A stretch of 64,000 bases of DNA from Paraburkholderia acidicola (lineage in GTDB: Bacteria; Pseudomonadota; Gammaproteobacteria; Burkholderiales; Burkholderiaceae). Location: NCBI RefSeq assembly GCF_002362315.1, contig NZ_MTZV01000001.1:495325-559324 (forward strand), written 5' to 3'. Position 1 is the stretch's first letter. Every line of letters begins with the position of its first letter. Position numbers and translations under genes: made by a program. Under the pieces are notes generated by a model that saw nothing but the letters and a program-made list of their open reading frames with translations, did no database searches and had not been told where the DNA came from. Of this stretch, positions 29,447 through 39,592 are shown in pieces.

Positions 29447-30484
29447 TCAGCGCTCCAGTTGTTCGAATTGAATGCGTGGATCGACCCAGACGTAGCAAAG
29501 GTCCGAGATGAGCTTGGTCGCGAGGCCGATCAGCGTGAATAGATAGAGCGTGCCGAGCACGACCGGGTAGTCGCGCCGCATCACCGACTCGTATGACAGC
29601 AGGCCAAGCCCGTCGAGCGAGAACAGTGTCTCGATCAGCAGACTGCCGGTGAAGAACGCGCCGATAAAGGCCGCTGGAAAACCGACAATTAACGGCAGCA
29701 GCGCGTTGCGGAACACATGCTTCCACAGCACCCGTCGCTCCGACAGTCCTTTCGCTCGCGCGGTCAGCACGTATTGCTTGCGGATCTCGTCGAGAAAGGC
29801 GTTTTTCGTCAGCATCGTGACGACCGCGAAACTGCCGACCACCGACGCGACCACCGGCAGCGTGATATGCCACAGGTAATCGACGATCTTGCCGCCCACT
29901 GAGAGCTGCGCCCAGTTGTCCGACGTGAGGTTGCGCAACGGAAAGATCTGCAGGAACGATCCCCCGCCGAACAGCACGAGCAGCAATATGCCGAGCACGA
30001 AGCCCGGAATCGCATAACCGAACAGCACGAGCAGACTCGTCGCAAAGTCGAAGCGCGAGCCGTTGCGTACGGCCTTCGCGATGCCGAGCGGCACCGAAAT
30101 CAGATACGTGAGAAAGAAGGTCCACAGGCCGATGCTGATCGACACCGGCAGCTTCGAGACGATCAGCGACCACACGCTTTGATGCCGGAAGTAACTGTCG
30201 CCAAGGTCGAAGCGCAGGAAGCGTTTAAGCATCAGCCCATAGCGTTCGAGCGGCGGTTTGTCGAATCCGTATAGCGCCTTCAGTTGCGCGATCTGCTGTG
30301 CGTCGACGCCGCTATGCGCACGCAGACCGAAAGGCGCGCCCTGCTCGGCACCTCTGCGCATGTCATGCACGGCCTGCTCGACCGGCCCTCCAGGCACAAA
30401 CTGGATCACGACGAACGTGAGCGTCAGCACGCCGAGCAGCGTCGGGATCATCAGCAGCAGACGTTTGAGGATGTAGCTCCACAT
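29447..30484 (-). CDS. yejB: ABC transporter permease YejB
   Basis: A 345-residue permease of the OppB type. It begins with the usual membrane anchor MWSYILKRLLLMIPTLLGVL and has about six membrane segments. The EAA-like loop TARAKGLSERRVLWKHVFRN is clear. The VPGGPVEQ motif and the extended periplasmic loop are typical of YejB. It lies 57 bases after yejA and almost touches yejE. Confidence 0.94.
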   Translation of the reverse strand: MWSYILKRLLLMIPTLLGVLTLTFVVIQFVPGGPVEQAVHDMRRGAEQGAPFGLRAHSGVDAQQIAQLKALYGFDKPPLERYGLMLKRFLRFDLGDSYFRHQSVWSLIVSKLPVSISIGLWTFFLTYLISVPLGIAKAVRNGSRFDFATSLLVLFGYAIPGFVLGILLLVLFGGGSFLQIFPLRNLTSDNWAQLSVGGKIVDYLWHITLPVVASVVGSFAVVTMLTKNAFLDEIRKQYVLTARAKGLSERRVLWKHVFRNALLPLIVGFPAAFIGAFFTGSLLIETLFSLDGLGLLSYESVMRRDYPVVLGTLYLFTLIGLATKLISDLCYVWVDPRIQFEQLER

Positions 30485-30541
30485 AGGCGGCGATCGGGCA
30501 AACGGTCTAGAGAGAAGGGAGTGTGGCGAACAGCTCGCAGA

Positions 30542-32374
30542 TCATTGCGGTGCGAACCACCACATCGAGGTAATCCAGTCTTCTGCCTGATAGTACAGTG
30601 GCAGCGTCTTCGGCCATGCGAGCCCGCGTTTGAACGCGACGAGATGCGCCCCGCTATACCATTGCGGCACCACATAGTAGCCATGCATCAGGACGCGGTC
30701 GAGTGCATGGGTCGCATCGACGAGCTGTTCGCGTGTCTGCGCGGTCACGAGCGCACGCAGGATCGCATCGACAGCCGGCGAACGCAGACCGATCATATTG
30801 TTCGATCCGGGTTCGCCAGCTGCCTTGCTGCCGAAAATGCCGACCTGCTCGGAGCCGGGCAACTGAACGCCGAGCGTGCGGCTAATGGTCGTGTCGAAAT
30901 CGAATGCATCGAGCCGCTTCTGAACCACCGCAAAGTCCAGCGTGCGGTACTTTGCCTCGATGCCGAGCTTCTGCAGGTTCCGCAGATAAGGTGCGATGAC
31001 CGGTTCCATCGATTGCGCCGAACTCGAATCATCGAGAATTTCGAACGAAAATGGCTGCCCCAGGGCGTTACGCAATGCCCCGTTCCGGTATGTCCAGCCC
31101 GCCTGCTCAAGTAATGCACGCGCCTGCAACAGGTTCGCCCGCAGCGACCCGGGCGGATCGGTATCGGGCTGGAGCGGTGGTGGGCCGAACACCGCTGGGC
31201 CGAGCTGCGCGCGCCACGGGTTGAGTAGCGCGAGTTCGCCGGGCGAAGGCAGCCCCGTCGCTTTCAAGTCGGTGTTCGCAAAGAAGCTGTCAGTGCGCGT
31301 GTACTTGCCGTAGAACAACCGGCTGTTGAGCCATTGGAAGTCGAACGCCAGGTCGAGCGCCTTGCGCACCCGAACGTCCTGAAAAAGCGGCCGGCGCTGG
31401 TTGAGGAACAAACCCTGCATACCGGCAGCGTTGTGCTGCTCGAATTCATGCTTGATCAGTTCGCCGCTATCGAACTTCTTGCCGACCACTCGCCGCATCC
31501 AGTTGCGCGCGACATACTCGACATAGGCGTCGTACTCGCCCGCCTTGAACGCCTCGAGCCGCACGACCGAATCCGAATAGAGCTTGTAGACGATGCGATC
31601 GAAATTATTGGTCCCGACACGCACCGGCAAGGTCGCGCCCCAGTAGTTCGGATCGCGTTTGTAAGTGATCGTGCGGCCGTTCTCGTAATGTTCGATCACA
31701 TAGGGCCCACTACCGATCGGCTGCTGAAACGCCAGTTGATCGAACGGCACGCGTGAGCCGTCCGGCTTCAAACCCCACTTGTGCGAAAACACGGGCAGGC
31801 TGCCGGCCAGCAGCGGTAGATCGCGGTTCGCTTGCCGGAACTCGAAGCGGATGGTGGCCAGATCGACCACGACTCCACGCGTGATGTCGTTGAAATACGC
31901 ACTTACCGCTGGCGATGCCTGCGGGCTCTTCAGCATGTCGAGAGAGAACTTGACGTCGTCGGCTGTGACGGGATCGCCGTTCGAGAAGCGCGCGTGCGGA
32001 TTGATATGGAACGTCGTAGACAAACGGTCGGGCGCAATGCGGATGTCGTCGGCGAGCAGAGCATAGGCGGACGCTGGTTCGTCGGCGCTGCCTGTGGCCA
32101 ACGTCTCGAACAGCATGTCAATGCCAGGCGCTGGATTGCCGCGCATCGTGAATGGATTGAACTTGTCGAAGCTCGTCTGGCGGTTCGGGTTCCCCAGTAC
32201 GAGCGTGCCGCCCTTCGGCGCGTCCGGATTCACATAGTCGAAATGCTTGAAATCCGCCGGATACTTCGGTTCGCCATATTGCGCGATCGCATAGACCGCG
32301 TGTGCAGGGAGCGCGGGCAACAACGAGGCGAGCAACGTGCCGCACACCCAGACGAAGGCCGCTGGCCGCAGCAT
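30542..32374 (-). CDS. yejA: Extracellular solute-binding protein YejA
   Basis: Periplasmic peptide-binding protein (family 5), 610 residues with this start, close to the usual YejA length of about 600. ATG at 32374 gives a clean signal peptide (FVWVCGTLLASLLPALPAHA, cleavage near AHA-VY). Upstream ATGs at 32488 and 32428 remain possible because no strong ribosome-binding site decides. YejA-type segments are YGEPKYPADFKHFDYVNPDAP and the ending YYVVPQWYSGAHLVAFKRG (each read in part). First gene of the yejABEF operon. Divergent from fabI. Confidence 0.88.
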   Translation of the reverse strand: MLRPAAFVWVCGTLLASLLPALPAHAVYAIAQYGEPKYPADFKHFDYVNPDAPKGGTLVLGNPNRQTSFDKFNPFTMRGNPAPGIDMLFETLATGSADEPASAYALLADDIRIAPDRLSTTFHINPHARFSNGDPVTADDVKFSLDMLKSPQASPAVSAYFNDITRGVVVDLATIRFEFRQANRDLPLLAGSLPVFSHKWGLKPDGSRVPFDQLAFQQPIGSGPYVIEHYENGRTITYKRDPNYWGATLPVRVGTNNFDRIVYKLYSDSVVRLEAFKAGEYDAYVEYVARNWMRRVVGKKFDSGELIKHEFEQHNAAGMQGLFLNQRRPLFQDVRVRKALDLAFDFQWLNSRLFYGKYTRTDSFFANTDLKATGLPSPGELALLNPWRAQLGPAVFGPPPLQPDTDPPGSLRANLLQARALLEQAGWTYRNGALRNALGQPFSFEILDDSSSAQSMEPVIAPYLRNLQKLGIEAKYRTLDFAVVQKRLDAFDFDTTISRTLGVQLPGSEQVGIFGSKAAGEPGSNNMIGLRSPAVDAILRALVTAQTREQLVDATHALDRVLMHGYYVVPQWYSGAHLVAFKRGLAWPKTLPLYYQAEDWITSMWWFAPQ

Positions 32375-32598
32375 CGGTCGGCTCGCCAACCCGTGCGTCG
32401 ATAAGTGACAGCGACTCCGCGACAGCATTCGAACTACGGCGCGCCAGCCTGCACGAGGCGCGTCATTCCATCGCGAACCAGTTGTCATAAGGGCCTTGCT
32501 AATCGGGAGGCAGTGGCAATGTGAGAGAATTCTACCCAAAATCCTGCGCGCCTCACGCATGCCTCGTGTGATGCGCGCTGACTTCATCAGGAGCATTC

Positions 32599-33390
32599 AT
32601 GGGCTTTCTCGCTGGTAAACGAATCCTGCTGACCGGCTTGCTGTCGAACCGTTCGATCGCATACGGCATCGCGCAGGCATGCAAACGCGAAGGCGCGGAA
32701 CTCGCGTTCACCTATGTCGGTGACCGCTTCAAGGACCGCATCACCGAATTCGCCACCGAATTCGGCAGCGATCTCGTGTTCCCCTGCGACGTCGGCGACG
32801 ATGCCCAGATCGACGCGCTGTTCGCCTCGCTGAAGACCCGCTGGGATAGCCTCGACGGTCTCGTCCACTCGATCGGCTTCGCCCCGCGCGAAGCGATTGC
32901 CGGCGACTTCCTCGACGGCATGACGCGCGAAAACTTCCGCATCGCGCACGACATCTCCGCGTACAGTTTCCCCGCGCTCGCCAAAGCGGCACTACCGATG
33001 CTGTCGCCGGATGCCGCGCTGCTCACGCTGTCGTATCTCGGCGCCGAACGCGCGATTCCGAACTACAACACGATGGGACTCGCGAAGGCCTCGCTCGAAG
33101 CAAGCGTGCGCTATCTCGCCGTCTCGCTCGGTGCGAAGGGTGTGCGGGTGAACGGGATTTCGGCGGGTCCGATCAAGACGCTGGCCGCGAGCGGTATCAA
33201 GGGCTTCGGCAAGATTCTCGAATTCGTCGAAGGCAACGCGCCGCTCAAGCGCAATGTCACGATCGAGCAGGTTGGCAATACCGCAGCGTTCCTGCTGTCG
33301 GATCTCGCGGCTGGCGTGACAGCCGAGATCGTGCATGTGGACAGCGGCTTTAACGCCGTGGTGGGCGGCATGGCTGTCGTGGCAGAGTGA
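32599..33390 (+). CDS. fabI: Enoyl-[acyl-carrier-protein] reductase (NADH)
   Basis: Last reductive step of fatty-acid elongation. The 263-residue short-chain dehydrogenase-fold protein begins [20 protein letters not shown], a standard FabI start. It has the SNRSIAYG nucleotide-binding segment, [10 protein letters not shown] and the FabI catalytic pair Tyr-x6-Lys in [13 protein letters not shown]. An AGGAG site lies 6-10 bases upstream. Divergent from yejA, and followed by a strong terminator. Triclosan or isoniazid sensitivity cannot be judged from sequence. Confidence 0.96.
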   Translation: MGFLAGKRILLTGLLSNRSIAYGIAQACKREGAELAFTYVGDRFKDRITEFATEFGSDLVFPCDVGDDAQIDALFASLKTRWDSLDGLVHSIGFAPREAIAGDFLDGMTRENFRIAHDISAYSFPALAKAALPMLSPDAALLTLSYLGAERAIPNYNTMGLAKASLEASVRYLAVSLGAKGVRVNGISAGPIKTLAASGIKGFGKILEFVEGNAPLKRNVTIEQVGNTAAFLLSDLAAGVTAEIVHVDSGFNAVVGGMAVVAE

Positions 33391-33420
33391 TCTGATCTTC
33401 CGGACGTTGCTCGCGCAACC

Positions 33421-33451
33421 ATAAAAAAACCGCCCTGGTTGGGCGGTTTTT
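33421..33451. terminator. Bidirectional terminator after fabI
   Basis: AACCGCCC (33428-33435) pairs with GGGCGGTT (33441-33448) around TGGTT, flanked by seven A to the left and a T-run to the right. It lies between fabI and the convergent small secreted-protein gene. Confidence 0.92.
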
Positions 33452-33492
33452 CTTTGCGCGCTGTTGCGCGTTTGTATCGACGTGCCGGCAGC

Positions 33493-33852
33493 TTAGTGCC
33501 AGCGGCCGTTATCGTGACCCCAGCGGCCACCGCCGTGGTCCCAGCGGCCCGGCCCACGACGGTGATTCCATTCGTCGCGGCCCCAGTAGCGGCGGCCATC
33601 CCAGTACCGGTCGCCGTGCCAGCCGATGACGATCGACGGGCCACCGTAGACCGGACCGCCGTACACCGGCGCACCGTACACCGGTGCCGGCTGATACACA
33701 ACTGGCGGCGGCGCGTAGACCGGTGCCGGTGCGGCATACACCGGCGCAGGAATGCCGATGTTCAGGCCGATGTTCACGTGAGCCATCGCTGCGCTCGATG
33801 CGCCAATGGCCAACGCCCCGATCACCAGCGTAACAAGACGAGCGGACTTCAT
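33493..33852 (-). CDS. Small secreted Pro/Gly/Trp-rich protein (YXWGRxx-like)
   Basis: A 119-residue exported protein. The signal peptide is clear (LVTLVIGALAIGASSAAMA, cleavage before HVNIG). The mature part starts with repeats rich in Pro, Val and Tyr (APAPVYAPPP, PVYGAPVYGGPVYGGP). It ends with a Trp/Arg/Gly/His-rich tail in which DGRRYWGRDEW matches the short YxWGR-type motif of small Burkholderia envelope proteins. Function unknown; cell-envelope or stress association is a guess. It is flanked by the fabI terminator and the acylase gene, with its own promoter region of about 200 bases. Confidence 0.85.
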   Translation of the reverse strand: MKSARLVTLVIGALAIGASSAAMAHVNIGLNIGIPAPVYAAPAPVYAPPPVVYQPAPVYGAPVYGGPVYGGPSIVIGWHGDRYWDGRRYWGRDEWNHRRGPGRWDHGGGRWGHDNGRWH

Positions 33853-34056
33853 AGGTTCACCTCTTCTGGAGACATGTTTTGTTGACTCGACTATAGCGCA
33901 GCGAGACTTCCCGCATATTTCGAGTTTGTAATAACTGATGCAACAAATCGCTCACAGAACCCGCACGTAACGTCTCGTTACACATCTTGGGGCGGCGTCA
34001 TGGAGTCGATACAAATCCCTGTTGCGCGCTCGTCGGACAGCACGAACAGGGTTGCG

Positions 34057-36585
34057 TCAATGCTCCGCCGCGGCACGCGGTCCGGTCAAAAGTTGCTCCG
34101 TCATGCCTGGCGCGGTGCTGATTGCATGCTCCGTAAACGAAAACCTCAACCAGTTTTTTCGCGCGTATTGCGCAGTCGCATCGACATGATGCGGTGAGGC
34201 AGGATCATCCGATTCCGACGGAGCGAGCAACGTATCGGCGTGCGGTCCATCGTCGCCGAACCCTACGACCTGGAGATAGCTATTGCCGTGCGCATCGCGG
34301 TCGAGCGCGTAGCCCTCGCGATCAAGCGGATGTTCCGCACATGCGGCCGTGAAATAGCCCTCGCCGTCGCAACCGCCGTACATCGGCACCTTGACGCCGT
34401 TGCGCACCGTATAGAGCAGTTCGCCACGCGTCGAGCCTGGTGCAAAGCCATTGCGTTGCAACGCGAGGACGGCGCCTGCGAGTGCCTGCTCAAATACCTG
34501 CTCATGTACCTGTTGATGCGCCGGGTTCGTCGTATTCAGTCCGGCAGGTGTGGTCAACGGCCGGTTAGCGTCGAACTGCGCCGCATACAGTTGCGCGTCG
34601 GGAATCTGGCTGGCGCGGCGCCAGAACTCGTCCCATAAGTTCGCTCCACGCGCATCGGCATTGGCCGTGCCATCCCAGTTCCGCAGCACGCGACAGGCTT
34701 CGGTCAGATCGACGGTCTGCGGACTCGCGAGGTCCTTCCCGTCCAATAGATCGCGAACGACACGCACGACCGGCGCCGCCTTGCCCTCCACGCACAGTGC
34801 ATCGAGGAGCGGCTTGCGCGCGAGGCGCTCCGACATCGACGTACTGTCGAGCACCGTATGCTCCAGTGCATCGCGTGTCAGGCCGCCGGGCTCAGCGATC
34901 AGTTTCGCAGCAAGCGCATGCCCGAGGCGGGTGCGCAACGACTGCGGACCGCCCGTCTCACCCGTGATGCGCGCAAACCCGGTGAGCGGCTGACGCGGAT
35001 TGGTCAGCCAGTAGCTGCCGTTAAAGTTGCCGACGTAGTCCGTGCGCAGCAGGCTGGGCATGCTATCCGGCGACAGGGCATCGGCCTGCTGCGGCGAGTG
35101 CGCGGGCGCGGCATCCCATGCGCACGCCGAGCGGGAACCATCGAGAAACGGCACGCCGAAGGCCTGTTTGTCGAAGGCCTGACCTAACGGTGTCGTACAT
35201 GCCGCGGCAAACGGATCCGGCACGTTCGGCACTGCGCCGATATCGGCGAACCAGACGCGCGGGTCGTCGCGTCCGATCGCGAACGTATTCGCCCATGGCA
35301 TCGCGGCGAAGCGCTTCTGGATCGCCATGAAATCGTCGAGCGAGCGCGCTTGCCCCCATGCGAGGAAGTTGGCGAACGTGCGGTTATTTTCGGCGTTCAC
35401 ATCGCGCAGCGCGAAAGCATGCTGCGCATTCCACGCGAGCGCCGGCGACATCGACGACAGATCGATCATCGGGCCGAAACGCGACCGGTACAGCGTGCGG
35501 GTGACCGGAGCCAGCGAGCCGCTTGCGGCATCGCGCACCTTGACGGTAATCGGCACCGCCTGCAGCGCCTCGTCCTTGCCATCGTAAAGATAGTGCGTCG
35601 GTGCGCCCGGCACGAGCTTCAGTTCAAAGATGCCAAAACGCCGCGCGTTCGACACCGTATGCGTCCACGCAATGTCGTGGTTAAAGCCGATCACCACCAC
35701 CGGCACAGCAAGAAACGACGCGCCCGCCACATCGAGTTGTCCGGGAATCGTCAATTGCGCCTCATAGAAGCGGTCCGGCCCGCGCCAGAACCAGTGCGGG
35801 TTGCCGAACAGCAGGCTCTTGCCGTCGCGGGTCACGGGCGCACCGAACGCCAGTGCGTTGCTGCCGATTCCGGCGTGTCCGCCCACCGTCATCCGCGCCA
35901 CGCTGAGTGGCTGTGCGCCACCCTCGCCATTAACATCTTCGGCGAGCGGCTGCGACGTGCCCGGCGGCTGCGCACGCACGATCCCATCGAGAAACTGCGT
36001 AGCGCCGCCCGCGAGATTCAGCGCAATGAGCCGGCGATACAGATCGTCCGTCGTGATACGGGTGACCCAGGGCTCGTTCGCGCACGCCTGATGGGCGCCG
36101 GGAAAACGCCCCGCTTTCAGCTCGTCGAGATAGCGGTTGTATCCCTGCGCAAAGCCACCGAGCAGCGTGCGGAAATCTATGGTTTGAGCGGTGCGGAAGC
36201 GCTGCACGGCAGCGTCATCGTCAACGAGCCTGAAGAAGAAATCCGCATCGAGATTGCGCGGCTTGCCGAACGAAGCGGCTGCAGGCGGCCGGGCATCGGC
36301 ACCGAAGTACGACGAACGTTCGCCGCGCCACGTGACGAACGAGTCAGCCAGCGTGCAGAGATCGTCCTGTGCCTGCACATAGCCAAAGCCGTAACCCAGA
36401 CTGCCCCAGTCGTCGGCCTTGATATGCGGGATGCCGTCCTGGGTCCGGCGGATCTGCGCATGGTAGGAAGCAGCAGCAACATTCGCCACGCTGTTCTGAG
36501 GCACAGGCGCCGTGCAGCCGGCAAAGAGTGCGCTCGCGGCAAGTCCCGCAGCGAGCGCACGTAACACGCGAAACGAATTAGCCAT
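34057..36585 (-). CDS. PvdQ-like N-terminal-nucleophile acylase (penicillin acylase family)
   Basis: An 842-residue envelope enzyme of the penicillin/acyl-homoserine-lactone acylase family. The signal region ends ASALFAGC, so it may be a lipoprotein. The alpha-chain part begins near residue 40 (TQDGIPHIKADDWGSLGYG). Self-cleavage is predicted between Gly241 and Ser242 in GIGSNALAFG. The beta chain continues with LLFGNPHWFWRGPDRFYEAQ and GFNHDIAWTHTVSNARRFG, a pattern close to PvdQ and the other AHL acylases. PvdQ removes the fatty acid from the pyoverdine precursor in the periplasm. Position at the end of a siderophore cluster whose NRPS has a fatty-acid starter makes that role the best guess; AHL degradation is the alternative. 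ATG at 36585 is chosen for the signal peptide. Confidence 0.88.
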   Translation of the reverse strand: MANSFRVLRALAAGLAASALFAGCTAPVPQNSVANVAAASYHAQIRRTQDGIPHIKADDWGSLGYGFGYVQAQDDLCTLADSFVTWRGERSSYFGADARPPAAASFGKPRNLDADFFFRLVDDDAAVQRFRTAQTIDFRTLLGGFAQGYNRYLDELKAGRFPGAHQACANEPWVTRITTDDLYRRLIALNLAGGATQFLDGIVRAQPPGTSQPLAEDVNGEGGAQPLSVARMTVGGHAGIGSNALAFGAPVTRDGKSLLFGNPHWFWRGPDRFYEAQLTIPGQLDVAGASFLAVPVVVIGFNHDIAWTHTVSNARRFGIFELKLVPGAPTHYLYDGKDEALQAVPITVKVRDAASGSLAPVTRTLYRSRFGPMIDLSSMSPALAWNAQHAFALRDVNAENNRTFANFLAWGQARSLDDFMAIQKRFAAMPWANTFAIGRDDPRVWFADIGAVPNVPDPFAAACTTPLGQAFDKQAFGVPFLDGSRSACAWDAAPAHSPQQADALSPDSMPSLLRTDYVGNFNGSYWLTNPRQPLTGFARITGETGGPQSLRTRLGHALAAKLIAEPGGLTRDALEHTVLDSTSMSERLARKPLLDALCVEGKAAPVVRVVRDLLDGKDLASPQTVDLTEACRVLRNWDGTANADARGANLWDEFWRRASQIPDAQLYAAQFDANRPLTTPAGLNTTNPAHQQVHEQVFEQALAGAVLALQRNGFAPGSTRGELLYTVRNGVKVPMYGGCDGEGYFTAACAEHPLDREGYALDRDAHGNSYLQVVGFGDDGPHADTLLAPSESDDPASPHHVDATAQYARKNWLRFSFTEHAISTAPGMTEQLLTGPRAAAEH

Positions 36586-36681
36586 GGATTCTCGGGATCT
36601 AATCGGATGGGCCACCGGGGCGCAGCAAGCGAGCAACAGACGCGCAACCAACAGTGAACCCTGGGGACGTTATGTAATAGC

Positions 36682-36709
36682 GCGATGCATCCGGGTCGGG
36701 ATGCATCGC
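36682..36709 (-). promoter_or_regulatory. Intercistronic hairpin between siderophore ATPase and acylase genes
   Basis: GCGATGCATCC (36682-36692) pairs perfectly with GGATGCATCGC (36699-36709), an 11-bp stem with a 6-base loop. It lies 9 bases after the ATPase stop codon on the minus strand. No T-run follows, so it is more likely an RNA-stability or processing element than a terminator. Confidence 0.55.
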
Positions 36710-36717
36710 CACCGCGG

Positions 36718-37533
36718 TCAGTGTGCGAAGCTGATAGGCGTGCCGCCGAGCGGATGCGGGACGATCCCCATCGGGATGCCGTAAATTTCTTCCAGCGTGT
36801 CCGGGCGCATCAGATCGGCGGCCGGGCCGTTCATCAGCGGTCGACCGCCTTTGAGCGCGACCAGGTCGTCGCAGAAGCGGGCCGCCATATTGATGTCGTG
36901 CAGCACGACCACAACGCTCAAACCGCGCTGTTCGCTCAAGGTGCGCACGAGCCTCAGCACCTCGACCTGATGCGCGATATCGAGTGCGGAGATCGGTTCG
37001 TCGAGCAGCAGACAGTCGCTGTCCTGAGCGACCAGCATGGCCAGCCAGACACGCTGACGCTCGCCGCCGGACAGGCCGTCCACCGGACGGTCGGCGAACC
37101 GCGCGACGTCGGTCAACTCCATCGCTTCGGCGACCTTCGCGCTGTCGCGTACACCAAAGCGACCTAGCGCGCCGTGCCACGGGTAACGGCCCAGCGAGAC
37201 CAGCTCGCGTACCGTCATGCCGTCCGCGGCCGGCGGCTGTTGCGGCAGATAAGCCACCTTGCGGGCCAATGCGCGGTTGTCCCACTGCGCGAGCGGTGTA
37301 CCGGCAAAGCGCACACTCCCCGCGGTCGGCCGCAACTGGCGCGCGAGCAGTTTGAGCAGCGTGCTCTTGCCCGAACCGTTATGGCCGATCAACCCGCACA
37401 CGCGCTGCGCCCGCAGCGTCAGGCTCAACGGATGCAGCAACGTACGTCCACCGACGGCGAATGAAACGCCTTCGATCTCGTACATAGGGGACGCGGCAAC
37501 ACCAGTCCCGTTTGTCTCAGTCGATGATTTCAT
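36718..37533 (-). CDS. Ferric-siderophore ABC transporter ATPase (FhuC/FepC type)
   Basis: A 271-residue single-cassette ATPase. It has Walker A GHNGSGKST, signature LSGGERQRVW, Walker B CLLLDEPISALD and the H-loop VVVLHDIN. The YLPQQPPAADGMTVRELVSLGRYPWHG segment (read in parts) is typical of the iron-siderophore/B12 family. It powers the adjacent FhuB-like permease in the inner membrane. The first 17 residues are polar and variable, so a start at Met17 is possible; ATG at 37533 is kept. It lies 40 bases downstream of the permease gene. Confidence 0.93.
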   Translation of the reverse strand: MKSSTETNGTGVAASPMYEIEGVSFAVGGRTLLHPLSLTLRAQRVCGLIGHNGSGKSTLLKLLARQLRPTAGSVRFAGTPLAQWDNRALARKVAYLPQQPPAADGMTVRELVSLGRYPWHGALGRFGVRDSAKVAEAMELTDVARFADRPVDGLSGGERQRVWLAMLVAQDSDCLLLDEPISALDIAHQVEVLRLVRTLSEQRGLSVVVVLHDINMAARFCDDLVALKGGRPLMNGPAADLMRPDTLEEIYGIPMGIVPHPLGGTPISFAH

Positions 37534-37573
37534 GTTCGATACGATAGCCTGTTAGAAGATGGGCTGCAGGCGC

Positions 37574-39592
37574 TCATAGCAATGCCCTGCCGCGCAACAT
37601 CAGCCACATGAAGTACAGTCCGCCGAGCAGCGTCGCCAGCAGGCCGACTGGAATCTGGAAAGGAAACAGCACATTGCGGCCGAGCCAGTCGGCCAGCACC
37701 ATGATGAACGCCCCTAGCAGCGCGGCGCCCGTGAGCTGCGCGACAGCGCGCCTGAAACCGAGCATGCGGGCAAGATGCGGCGCCATCAGGCCGATGAAGC
37801 TAAGCGGGCCCACGACGATCGTCGCCACGCCGGTCATCAGGGCTGCAAGCAGTAGCAACGCGACCCGGCTGAAGTTGAGATTAACGCCGAGACTCACAGC
37901 AACGATGTCGCCGAGCGGCAGGATGTCGAGCCAGCGCACGAAAAACGCGGTGAAAACGCCCAGCGCGACCAGTGACACACCGGCCGTCACTGCATCACGC
38001 GTCGTCACGCCATAGGTCGAGCCCGCCATCCATGCGAGCAAACCGCTCATATGCGGGTCATTGCTCGCGAGCAATACCGTGACGAGTGCGCTGAACGCGG
38101 TACCGAGCGTCACGCCCACCAGCAACATCCGTTCGGGTGCAAAGCCGTAGCGACGACCGAGCGCGAGCATCGCGAGCAGCGTCACGAATGCGCCTGCGCC
38201 GGCCGCACCGGTCTGCAGCAGACGACCGGCCTCGGGCACCGCGAACAGGACCGCGATCAAGCCAAGCGATGCGCCTGCCGAAATGCCGAGCACCTCGGGA
38301 CTCGCCATCGAATTGCCGGTCACGCGCTGCATGATCGCGCCGGCGACACCGAGTAAAGCGCCTGCGGCCAGGGCGGCAAATACGCGCGGGCCGCGCCAGT
38401 GCAGCATGGAGCCAAGATCGCTGCCGAGCGACCAGTGCCAGCCATCCGGCGTTGCCCCGAGCAACAAGCCGAGCACCACGGCCACCGCAAGAATGATCAC
38501 GCCCAGCGTGGTCCACGCCGGCAAACGCAGGCGGTTCTGATGCATCTCGTGCGGCGACATGTCGACGGTATCCGGCAGCGCGGGCAAGCGTGGCAACAGC
38601 CAGAACAGGAACGGCGCGCCGACGAGCGACATCACCGCGCCGGTGGGCACGCCCGACCACGCGCCCGAGAACAGTTGCACGAGCTGATCGGTGAGCCACA
38701 GCAGCGCTGCGCCGAAGAGCGGCGCCCAGACCAGCCGGTCGCGGAAACGTCGGCCGCCCGCGAGTCGCACGATCATCGGTGCCAGCACGCCGAGAAAACC
38801 AATCACACCGACCGACGCCACCACCGACGCGCCGAGAAACACCGCCAGTGCCAACGCCGCTACGCGCACGAAACGCAGCGACACGCCGAGGCCCCGCGCA
38901 CTGTCGTCGGCGAGCGACATCATCGTGAGCGGTCGCACGAGTACTGCAGCAAGACACGAACCGACGATGAAGCGCGGCAGCAACGCACGCGGTGCATCCC
39001 AGTTGTTCTGGTTCAGCGATCCGGCGCCCCACATGAACAGCGATTGCAGATCGTCGTGATGAAACAGCGTCAGCACCGCGCCGATCGAGCCGCAATAGAA
39101 GTTCACAATCAGGCCGGCGAGAATCAGCGCAACCGGCGACAGGCGCCGACGCCAGGCGAGTGCCGTGACGAGCAACATGGCCAGCACGGCACCGGCCAGC
39201 GCCACCCACTCCTGGCCGATAAAGAGCCATTGCGGCGCGAACAGCAGTGTGAGCGACACCGCCAGCGACGCGCCCGCCGATACACCCAGGGTTGTCGGCT
39301 CGGCCAGCGGATTGCGCAGCACCTGCTGGAAAATCGCGCCAGCCAGCGACAGTTGCGCGCCGCCCAGCAGACACGTCACGAGGCGCGGCAACACGCTTTC
39401 ATGCACGACGATCTGCCGCATGTCGTGCGAGTCGGGCGAGACCAGCGTCTGCCACCATAGATCCATCGGCAGCAGCGTGCCGAGTTGATGCAGCGAAAGC
39501 AGCAGCGCGGCGCAGGCCATCGCGCCTACCAGCCACGCTGGGTGCATCGAAAAACGGCGCAACGTGGCGCGCATCGCAATCGGTTCAGCCAC
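37574..39592 (-). CDS. Fused ferric-siderophore permease (FhuB-like, double FecCD)
   Basis: A 672-residue inner-membrane protein made of two FecCD/BtuC-type halves, as in FhuB. Each half has about ten membrane segments and the family motif (first half NPLAEPTTLGVSAGASLAV, second half NSMASPEVLGISAGASLGL). The GFLGVLAPMIVRL and FIGLMAPHLARML segments mark the ATPase-contact loops. GTG at 39592 is chosen because AAGGGG precedes it by 7 bases and it overlaps the end of the binding-protein gene by 8 bases, implying coupling. ATG at 39622 or 39574 are alternatives. It works with the flanking binding protein and ATPase. Confidence 0.92.
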   Translation of the reverse strand: MAEPIAMRATLRRFSMHPAWLVGAMACAALLLSLHQLGTLLPMDLWWQTLVSPDSHDMRQIVVHESVLPRLVTCLLGGAQLSLAGAIFQQVLRNPLAEPTTLGVSAGASLAVSLTLLFAPQWLFIGQEWVALAGAVLAMLLVTALAWRRRLSPVALILAGLIVNFYCGSIGAVLTLFHHDDLQSLFMWGAGSLNQNNWDAPRALLPRFIVGSCLAAVLVRPLTMMSLADDSARGLGVSLRFVRVAALALAVFLGASVVASVGVIGFLGVLAPMIVRLAGGRRFRDRLVWAPLFGAALLWLTDQLVQLFSGAWSGVPTGAVMSLVGAPFLFWLLPRLPALPDTVDMSPHEMHQNRLRLPAWTTLGVIILAVAVVLGLLLGATPDGWHWSLGSDLGSMLHWRGPRVFAALAAGALLGVAGAIMQRVTGNSMASPEVLGISAGASLGLIAVLFAVPEAGRLLQTGAAGAGAFVTLLAMLALGRRYGFAPERMLLVGVTLGTAFSALVTVLLASNDPHMSGLLAWMAGSTYGVTTRDAVTAGVSLVALGVFTAFFVRWLDILPLGDIVAVSLGVNLNFSRVALLLLAALMTGVATIVVGPLSFIGLMAPHLARMLGFRRAVAQLTGAALLGAFIMVLADWLGRNVLFPFQIPVGLLATLLGGLYFMWLMLRGRALL

